A stretch of DNA of 11,071 nucleotides, taken from positions 1 to 11,071 of the forward strand of contig CAMGSK010000036.1 in the NCBI GenBank assembly GCA_946061795.1. The letters are read 5' to 3'. The stretch comes from an uncultured Elusimicrobium sp. (GTDB lineage Bacteria > Elusimicrobiota > Elusimicrobia > Elusimicrobiales > Elusimicrobiaceae). The position numbers were made by a program, and so were the translations under genes. Below are positions 7,540 through 11,071 of the stretch, in pieces; position 1 is the stretch's first letter, and each line of letters opens with the position of its first letter. Under the pieces are notes generated by a model. The model made no database searches and was not told the origin of the DNA. It saw only the letters and a program-made list of their open reading frames with translations.

Positions 7540-7561
7540 GGGCCCAAAGGGCCTCGTTTTT
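7540..7561 (+). terminator. Small GC hairpin with T-run in the nusB/TPR divergent gap
   Basis: GGCCC (7541-7545), loop AAA, GGGCC (7549-7553), then TCG and five Ts (7557-7561). It looks like a minimal intrinsic terminator on the plus strand, but no plus-strand gene lies just upstream. Just before it is a second small hairpin, GTCCC (7502-7506) with GGGAC (7511-7515). The rest of the 202-nt gap (7411-7612) holds the promoters listed separately. Confidence 0.3.
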
Positions 7562-7573
7562 GGGCGCTGTAGG

Positions 7574-7582
7574 TGGTACAAT
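7574..7582 (+). promoter_or_regulatory. Extended -10 promoter of the 7613 gene
   Basis: TGG followed by TACAAT (7577-7582) forms a TGn extended -10 element, with AAATA immediately downstream. No good -35 hexamer is visible at 17 nt. The start of transcription would fall near 7589, giving a leader of about 24 nt with a clear AAAGGAG ribosome binding site before ATG 7613. The same TGn-TATAAT-AAA layout recurs at 8387 and 9458. Confidence 0.6.
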
Positions 7583-7612
7583 AAATATACACGTTGTTTA
7601 AAAGGAGAGGAA

Positions 7613-8329
7613 ATGAAAAAACCGATATGGGTTGTGTTGGCGTTGTTGTTTTGTTGGGGCGCGGGTTTTGCTCAATATCCAAACACTCCGGAAACAAAGA
7701 TTTCTGAGGCGGGAATTAAGCAATATTTGACAAGCAAAAACAGACGTTTGCCTTTGTATCTTCATGAGTTGGGTGAATTTGGCGCGAAGAAGACTTTATC
7801 TGCGCTTGCACAGTCCTATGCGCAACAGCGTAGTACTTATAACGCCTACTATAATGCAGCGGTAATTTTTTTTACTCCGGAAACGTTTTATGGTGAGGAC
7901 GTAAATCCGTCTTTAGGCAAAGAAGAGACGAAAAAAGTGGTTGAGTATGCTTCTTTAGCCATTGACCGAAAACCGAATAATTCAGACATGTACTTAATCC
8001 GGGGCTTGGCTCTTTATCGTTTTTATGGTTTAAGTGACGTCAATGGCATTTTCAGCAGGGAACATGCGCTGTGGATTAAAAAACATGAAAAAGTCGTCAA
8101 CCAAATATTAAGTGACTTTAAAACGGTGGAAAAATTGAAGCCTCAGTTAGCTCCTTACGCGGAAATGGCGAAATTATACCGGGGCCTTGGCCGGACAAAG
8201 GAAGCGGTTCGTTGTGAACGGGAGGCTAAGAACCGGCAAAAGCACTGCCGTCTTTCCGGGCAAGTGCAAGCAAGTGTGCGCGAAGGGTTCCAAAATGGCA
8301 TCTCCGCCGCCGCGACCGTTTTTTTGTAA
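7613..8329 (+). CDS. Exported TPR-like hypothetical protein
   Basis: I do not recognise a named family. The 238-residue product opens with a signal peptide (MKKP, hydrophobic core, GFA before Gln21). Cys14 in the core is preceded by Phe, so it is a poor lipobox and signal peptidase I is more likely. Helical, TPR-like segments are visible at about residues 109-142 (ending in an IDRKPNN turn) and 165-212 (LKPQLAPYAEMAKLYRGLG). ATG 7613 is chosen over the in-frame ATG 7538 because of the AAAGGAG site just upstream and because it leads directly into the signal peptide. Sampled stretches are about 37-43% GC, below the 50% or more of neighbouring genes, and codons are richer in TTT, TTG and ATT. 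The gene is monocistronic: own promoter before, strong terminator after. Possible role as an exported or periplasmic interaction protein is inference only. Confidence 0.75.
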   Translation: MKKPIWVVLALLFCWGAGFAQYPNTPETKISEAGIKQYLTSKNRRLPLYLHELGEFGAKKTLSALAQSYAQQRSTYNAYYNAAVIFFTPETFYGEDVNPSLGKEETKKVVEYASLAIDRKPNNSDMYLIRGLALYRFYGLSDVNGIFSREHALWIKKHEKVVNQILSDFKTVEKLKPQLAPYAEMAKLYRGLGRTKEAVRCEREAKNRQKHCRLSGQVQASVREGFQNGISAAATVFL

Positions 8330-8346
8330 TGAAATACTCCCTTCTT

Positions 8347-8379
8347 AAAATAACCCCTTTTTTGAGGGGTTATTTTTTT
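8347..8379 (+). terminator. Intrinsic terminator after the 7613 gene
   Basis: A 12-bp stem (8347-8358 with 8365-8376) built on ACCCCT/AGGGGT with a 6-nt loop, closed by A-run and T-run, with seven consecutive Ts at 8373-8379. It lies 17 nt past the stop codon of the TPR-like gene. Confidence 0.88.
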
Positions 8380-8386
8380 GTCTTGT

Positions 8387-8395
8387 TGGTATAAT
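8387..8395 (+). promoter_or_regulatory. Extended -10 promoter of the GIN-domain gene
   Basis: TGG plus a perfect TATAAT (8390-8395) followed by AAAGA. A -35 hexamer is not evident at 17 nt; that position is occupied by the 3' arm of the upstream terminator, so the element probably depends on the extended -10. It leaves a leader of about 58 nt before ATG 8460. Confidence 0.68.
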
Positions 8396-8403
8396 AAAGA
8401 CAG

Positions 8404-8447
8404 TTTTCGCCGGGAGCGAAAAACGGAAAATGCGGCTTTGTCCGCGT
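8404..8447 (+). promoter_or_regulatory. Two hairpins in the leader of the GIN-domain gene
   Basis: TTTTCGC (8404-8410) pairs perfectly with GCGAAAA (8416-8422) around a 5-nt loop near the predicted mRNA 5' end. A second stem pairs GCGG (8432-8435) with CCGC (8442-8445), extendable by an A-T and a wobble pair. They may protect the 5' end or affect access to the ribosome binding site AGGGGGA. Function is unproven. Confidence 0.4.
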
Positions 8448-8459
8448 AGGGGGAAACAT

Positions 8460-9374
8460 ATGAAAAAAGCAATCGCCACAATGTTTGTGCTGGCTTTGGC
8501 AGGTGCGGGGGTGTGGGCCGTGCAGTCCAAACCCGTATTGACGGCCAGCCAGAATTATATTGTGCAGGAAGTGAACGGCTTAAAGCCTTTTACGGCGCTG
8601 TCCGTCAGCGGGCAGGCGGAGGTCGTTTTTAAGCAAGGGCCCGAGGGCATCTATGCGGCGGCTTTGTACGGACCGGATAATTTGTTGGATTCGGTGAGCG
8701 TCGCCAGCGACGGAAAGACTTTGTCTGTCAGCTATAAGGAGCCTTTGACGCTGACGGGAAAAAGCCGGATAAAAGTGACGGTGCAGGCGCCCACGCTGGA
8801 ACGGGTGGAAGCGCGCGAAAGCGGCGAAGTAAAGGTCCCGGGCGTTTTGTCTGCGGATAATTTGGAAGTATTCTCCGACGGAAAAGGCGACGCGGAGTTT
8901 TCTTCCGTCAATGTGTCATCGTTTAAGGCGGATGTACGCGGCGATTCCGAGGTGGAAATAGACTCACTGGCCTGCCGCAGTTTGGAAGCGGTGACGGCGG
9001 ACAGAGCGTCTTTTGAATCTGAAAGGACTGTTTGCTCCGCGGTGGACGTCAAAGCATCCGGCCATTCCGAAGCTTCCGTTTCCGGGATATCCGGCCGCAC
9101 CGCGGCCGCTTACGGAGATGATGCAGCAGAGGTTGAACTGCGCGGAAGCGTCACTTCCGTCACGCTGACTGCCAGAGGGAAAAGCGAAGTGGACGCCGGT
9201 TCTTTGGCGGCGGAAACGGCCGAAGCGGCGGCGATGGATTCTGCCAAAGCGTATGTGCGCACTTCCGGTACGCTGAATGCGCAAGCCCACGGCCGGGGCA
9301 TTGTGGAATACAAAGGTTGGCCCGAACAGGTCAACCGCAGCGGAAAAACGGGAAATATCCGTCAGGACCGCTGA
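8460..9374 (+). CDS. Exported DUF2807 (GIN domain)-like beta-rich protein
   Basis: The 304-residue product starts with a signal peptide (MKK, hydrophobic core, VWA before Val21). From about Phe44 it shows the pattern of the putative auto-transporter adhesin head GIN domain (DUF2807): PFTALSVSGQAEVVFKQG, then a conserved-looking DGKTLSVSY strand, then repeating short strands rich in Ser, Val, Glu and Gly (about 110-285) as in a beta-solenoid. It has no lipobox, membrane anchor or autotransporter barrel, so it is probably periplasmic or released. ATG 8460 is preceded by AGGGGGA and is preferred to the in-frame ATG 8430, which would bury the signal peptide. Members of this family are widespread and mostly of unknown function. 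Monocistronic, with its own promoter and a downstream hairpin. Family assignment is by pattern, not by search. Confidence 0.75.
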   Translation: MKKAIATMFVLALAGAGVWAVQSKPVLTASQNYIVQEVNGLKPFTALSVSGQAEVVFKQGPEGIYAAALYGPDNLLDSVSVASDGKTLSVSYKEPLTLTGKSRIKVTVQAPTLERVEARESGEVKVPGVLSADNLEVFSDGKGDAEFSSVNVSSFKADVRGDSEVEIDSLACRSLEAVTADRASFESERTVCSAVDVKASGHSEASVSGISGRTAAAYGDDAAEVELRGSVTSVTLTARGKSEVDAGSLAAETAEAAAMDSAKAYVRTSGTLNAQAHGRGIVEYKGWPEQVNRSGKTGNIRQDR

Positions 9375-9386
9375 TATTTCGTGTCA

Positions 9387-9420
9387 TGGCAAAGCCCCGC
9401 CGGAAAGCGGGGTTTTGCCA
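9387..9420 (+). terminator. Hairpin terminator after the GIN-domain gene
   Basis: A 14-bp stem (9387-9400 with 9407-9420, one G-U pair) around the loop CGGAAA. The T-run TTTT (9413-9416) lies inside the 3' arm, so the working terminator is probably the inner GCCCCGC/GCGGGG hairpin followed by TTTTG. It begins 12 nt past the stop codon and insulates the infC promoter. Confidence 0.72.
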
Positions 9421-9436
9421 AGTGTGCGCGCCCGAA

Positions 9437-9466
9437 TTGACAGCTTTTTGCGCAACTTGCTATAAT
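9437..9466 (+). promoter_or_regulatory. Strong sigma-70-type promoter of infC-rpmI-rplT
   Basis: Perfect TTGACA (9437-9442), 18-nt spacer, perfect TATAAT (9461-9466), and TGC immediately before the -10 as an extended element. Transcription would start near 9473, about 38 nt before the infC ATG. This is the best promoter in the window, in keeping with a translation-machinery operon. Confidence 0.9.
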
Positions 9467-9471
9467 AAAAA

Positions 9472-9496
9472 GGTCCTGAAAAGGGACTATTTTTTT
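9472..9496 (+). promoter_or_regulatory. Leader hairpin with T-run before infC
   Basis: GTCC (9473-9476) pairs with GGAC (9484-9487), with wobble pairs on either side, and is followed by seven Ts (9490-9496). It resembles a weak attenuator or the start of an autoregulatory leader. The infC-rpmI-rplT operon is controlled by L20 in several bacteria, but this hairpin is short and lies right at the predicted transcript 5' end, so function is doubtful. Confidence 0.35.
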
Positions 9497-9510
9497 GAAG
9501 ATTAACATAA

Positions 9511-10053
9511 ATGGCCAGATTCGATAACAGAAGAACGTATAAGAAAGACCTTTACAACCGCAACGGAAACATCCGCGCCGCGGAAGTGAGAGTGATTGAT
9601 TCGGACGGAACGATGCTCGGCATCAAGCCGACCGCCGTGGCCGTAGCGATGGCCAGAGAACAAGAGCTGGACTTAGTGGAAATTTCACCCAACGCCCAGC
9701 CGCCTGTTTGCAAAATACTCGATTACAACAAGTATGTTTTCGAACAGAGCAAAAAAACAAAAGACGCCAAGAAAAAACAAACCAAAGTGACGATGAAGGA
9801 ACTGCGCATCAAATCCCGCATCGCCGCACATGATTTGGACGTCAAACTCAAACAGATAGAAGGATTTCTTAAAAAGAAAGACCAGGTTCGCCTCGTGGTT
9901 GTTTTCCACGGACGTGAAAACCAGCATAAGGACATCGGCATGCAAATGCTTCAGGACGCGGCCAAGCGTCTGGAGCCTTTGGCCAATGTGGACGGAGGTT
10001 TGCAGCAGCAGGGCAACCGCATGTCCATGACGTTCGTGCCGAAAGCCGCTTAG
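9511..10053 (+). CDS. infC: Translation initiation factor IF-3
   Basis: Binds the 30S subunit, keeps it apart from 50S, and proofreads start-codon and initiator-tRNA selection. The 180-residue length is standard. The N-domain carries the family signature LVEISPNAQPPVCKILDY (about residues 55-72), a Lys-rich linker follows (about 80-92), and the C-domain has TMKELRIKSRIAAHDLDVK and the RLVVVFHGRE block, ending in the Met/Phe-rich strand typical of the family. ATG 9511 is fixed by a TAA directly upstream in frame. It is an ordinary ATG, not the rare AUU or similar codon used for autoregulation in Escherichia coli. The ribosome binding site is weak (GAAG about 12 nt before), which leaves room for translational control. 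First gene of infC-rpmI-rplT. Confidence 0.97.
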   Translation: MARFDNRRTYKKDLYNRNGNIRAAEVRVIDSDGTMLGIKPTAVAVAMAREQELDLVEISPNAQPPVCKILDYNKYVFEQSKKTKDAKKKQTKVTMKELRIKSRIAAHDLDVKLKQIEGFLKKKDQVRLVVVFHGRENQHKDIGMQMLQDAAKRLEPLANVDGGLQQQGNRMSMTFVPKAA

Positions 10054-10069
10054 CTTTCTTTTTACCAAA

Positions 10070-10121
10070 AACTCCTGCCCGCGCATTGGTTTGCGTAGGG
10101 GAGGGCGCGCCTTTAGGCGCG
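10070..10121 (+). promoter_or_regulatory. Structured infC-rpmI gap, possible L20 operator
   Basis: The 90-nt gap (10054-10143) can fold into two hairpins. The first is imperfect, joining CCT.CCC and GCGCA on the left with TGCGT and GGG.AGG on the right. The second is a clean 6-bp stem CGCGCC (10106-10111) with GGCGCG (10116-10121) around the loop TTTA. In Escherichia coli, L20 represses rpmI translation through RNA structure in this part of the operon. That this is the counterpart is inference. Confidence 0.4.
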
Positions 10122-10143
10122 AGATTAAACAAGAGGAAAACAA

Positions 10144-10350
10144 ATGCCTAAAATGAAAAACCACAGCGGTGCGAAGAAACGCTTCCGCGTGACCGCAAAG
10201 GGTAAATATACCCACCGCAAAGCCGGCAGAAAACATTTGCTTACGCCTGTTTCTGCTTCCCGCAAACATGACATGCGCGCCACCGGAGTCATTGACAAAA
10301 ACTCCATCAACGGACGCGTATTGCAGAAACAACTGCCCGTCGCCAAATAA
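10144..10350 (+). CDS. rpmI: 50S ribosomal protein L35
   Basis: Small basic protein of the large ribosomal subunit, 68 residues, near the usual 64-66. It begins with the family pattern [20 protein letters not shown], followed by a second basic stretch ([10 protein letters not shown], about residues 24-33) that fits the rRNA-binding role. ATG 10144 has AAGAGG 8 nt upstream. It stands between infC and rplT, the near-universal order. The unusually long structured gap before it suggests that its translation, and by coupling that of rplT, is regulated. Confidence 0.97.
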   Translation: MPKMKNHSGAKKRFRVTAKGKYTHRKAGRKHLLTPVSASRKHDMRATGVIDKNSINGRVLQKQLPVAK

Positions 10351-10363
10351 GAGGTAAAGCAAA

Positions 10364-10717
10364 ATGAGAATTAAATTTAGCGTTCCCAGACACGCCAGAA
10401 AGAAAAAATTGTTAAGAGCCGCCAGCGGTTATTACGGAGACAAATCCCGCCGCTTGCGCATGGCCACCCAGCAATTGGGTAAATCGTGGGTGCACTCTTA
10501 TGTGGACCGCCGCGATAAAAAACACACTTACCGCCAGCTCTGGATTACCCGCATCAACGCCGCCGTGCGCGAAGAAGGTATGAGCTATTCCAAATTCATC
10601 AGCGGCTTGATCAAAGCGGGCATTACGCTTAACCGCAAAATGCTCTCTGAGATGGCCATCAAAGACCCCGTGTCTTTCAAACAGCTGGTGGACGCGGCCA
10701 AACAGGCCCAGGCGTAA
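10364..10717 (+). CDS. rplT: 50S ribosomal protein L20
   Basis: Early 23S rRNA-binding protein needed for 50S assembly and, in several bacteria, autogenous repressor of this operon. At 117 residues it is full length. The extended basic N-terminal tail (about residues 1-60; RARKK-like segments, YYGDKSRRLRMA, DRRDKKHTYRQLWI) and the globular C-terminal half (ITRINAAVREEGMSYSKF, LNRKMLSEMAI) are typical. ATG 10364 has AAGAGG about 9 nt upstream, and the gene lies 13 nt after rpmI. It is followed by a strong terminator and ends the operon. Nothing unusual in the coding sequence. Confidence 0.98.
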   Translation: MRIKFSVPRHARKKKLLRAASGYYGDKSRRLRMATQQLGKSWVHSYVDRRDKKHTYRQLWITRINAAVREEGMSYSKFISGLIKAGITLNRKMLSEMAIKDPVSFKQLVDAAKQAQA

Positions 10718-10738
10718 GTTTTACGCACTGCCAAGTTT

Positions 10739-10766
10739 AAAAGCCGCCCGAAAGGGCGGCTTTTTT
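10739..10766 (+). terminator. Intrinsic terminator of infC-rpmI-rplT
   Basis: GCCGCCC (10743-10749), GAAA tetraloop (10750-10753), GGGCGGC (10754-10760), flanked by AAAA (10739-10742) and six Ts (10761-10766). A textbook rho-independent terminator, 21 nt after the rplT stop codon. Confidence 0.95.
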
Positions 10767-10950
10767 GTGTCCGGTTTGATTGTTTTTGCGGCGGTACCCA
10801 AAGTATTCCAGGCTATACGCTGGGGACGGATTGCCCGATTATTTTTTGGCATTGCACAAAGTTTGTTGATACTTTTCTCCGGGGCAGAAAATCATTATTA
10901 TATTAGGGTCTTGCAACACACCTCAGCTACTTTTGAGCATTCTCTGCTTT

Positions 10951-10990
10951 CTTTCCCCCTTTTTCTGCCGCCAGAAAAAGGGGCGAAAAG
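10951..10990. repeat. Strong inverted repeat (12-bp perfect stem, extendable)
   Basis: CCCCTTTTTCTG (10956-10967) and CAGAAAAAGGGG (10972-10983) are perfect complements around the 4-nt loop CCGC. With one bulged C (10984) the stem extends through C10955, TTT (10952-10954) and the matching GAAA. It follows no gene on the plus strand after the rplT terminator and lacks a trailing T-run there, so it is not a simple terminator of a gene in this window. Confidence 0.75.
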
Positions 10991-11029
10991 ACCGCCCGCC
11001 AGCGGCTTATAAAACGGGATTTATGGCGG

Positions 11030-11068
11030 TGTTTTTACAACTCACTAACGCTCAAACAAGTAAAAACA
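11030..11068. repeat. Inverted repeat near the window end
   Basis: TGTTTTTAC (11030-11038) and GTAAAAACA (11060-11068) are perfect 9-bp complements separated by 21 nt. The spacer contains ACTCACTAACGCTCAAAC. Too widely spaced for a typical terminator; it may be a repeat end, a binding site, or part of a feature that continues past the window. Confidence 0.5.
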
Positions 11069-11071
11069 TAT

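Larger units (their letters stand above)
10767..11071. other. Gene-free stretch at the window end
   Basis: I see no convincing gene in these 305 nt. An open frame at 10767-11012 begins with GTG inside the terminator tail and has no ribosome binding site or family resemblance. There is an AT-rich patch (10892-10905, with TATTAT and TATATT) that could be a -10 region, without a well-spaced -35. The second half holds two inverted repeats, listed separately. Confidence 0.6.

Noticed and set aside
7538..7612. N-terminal extension of the exported TPR-like protein from ATG 7538
   Set aside because: It would span the promoter and bury the signal peptide; the AAAGGAG site points to ATG 7613.
9317..9505. 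A 62-codon frame with CxxC-like pairs (a zinc-ribbon look)
   Set aside because: It covers the GIN-domain stop, its terminator and the consensus infC promoter, and has no ribosome binding site.
10767..11012. An 81-codon plus-strand open frame after rplT
   Set aside because: It starts with GTG in the T-run tail of the terminator, has no ribosome binding site, runs through the strong inverted repeat, and resembles no family.
10768..11071. tRNA or small RNA gene in the terminal gap
   Set aside because: No cloverleaf or T-loop consensus was found by eye; the only structures are the two inverted repeats.

Overview
This window looks like ordinary bacterial chromosome: about 50% GC by eye, tightly packed, standard genetic code, no insertion sequence, phage gene, rRNA, tRNA or CRISPR array that I can see. 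The taxon cannot be fixed from these genes alone. Exported TPR proteins with signal-peptidase-I-type leaders and a type II pantothenate kinase next to a squalene/phytoene-type synthase would fit a Gram-negative-type anaerobe such as a gut Elusimicrobiota lineage, but that is a low-confidence guess.

Layout. (1) Positions 1-4943, plus strand: four overlapping genes that are probably one operon. They encode an M3A zinc oligopeptidase (thimet oligopeptidase/OpdA type), a type II pantothenate kinase (coaW), a squalene/phytoene synthase family protein, and an exported TPR protein with an unrecognised C-terminal half. The first two junctions are 4-nt ATGA overlaps and the third is a 32-nt overlap. 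The operon ends at a strong hairpin (4968-5003) that also serves the convergent ligA. (2) Positions 7410-5002, minus strand: nusB then ligA, a transcription-antitermination factor and the NAD-dependent DNA ligase. (3) Positions 7613-9374, plus strand: two single-gene units for exported proteins, one TPR-like and one with a DUF2807/GIN-type beta-rich domain. Each has its own extended -10 promoter and terminator. (4) Positions 9437-10766, plus strand: the conserved infC-rpmI-rplT operon (IF-3, L35, L20) with a near-perfect consensus promoter, a short leader with a hairpin and T-run, a structured infC-rpmI gap, and a strong terminator. (5) Positions 10767-11071: no convincing gene, but two marked inverted repeats near the window edge.

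The most notable observation is in nusB. The diagnostic N-terminal block of the family is present, with a good ribosome binding site, but the codon for the conserved Arg of the 'ARE' motif is an in-frame TGA at 7387-7389. The frame is the same on both sides. This is a nonsense mutation, a sequence error, or readthrough/recoding. I found no clear sign of a wholly new multi-gene system. The other second-look items are the unknown C-terminal domain of the TPR protein, the synthase without hopanoid or carotenoid neighbours, the shared extended -10 promoters, the possible L20 autoregulatory structures, and the terminal inverted repeats.
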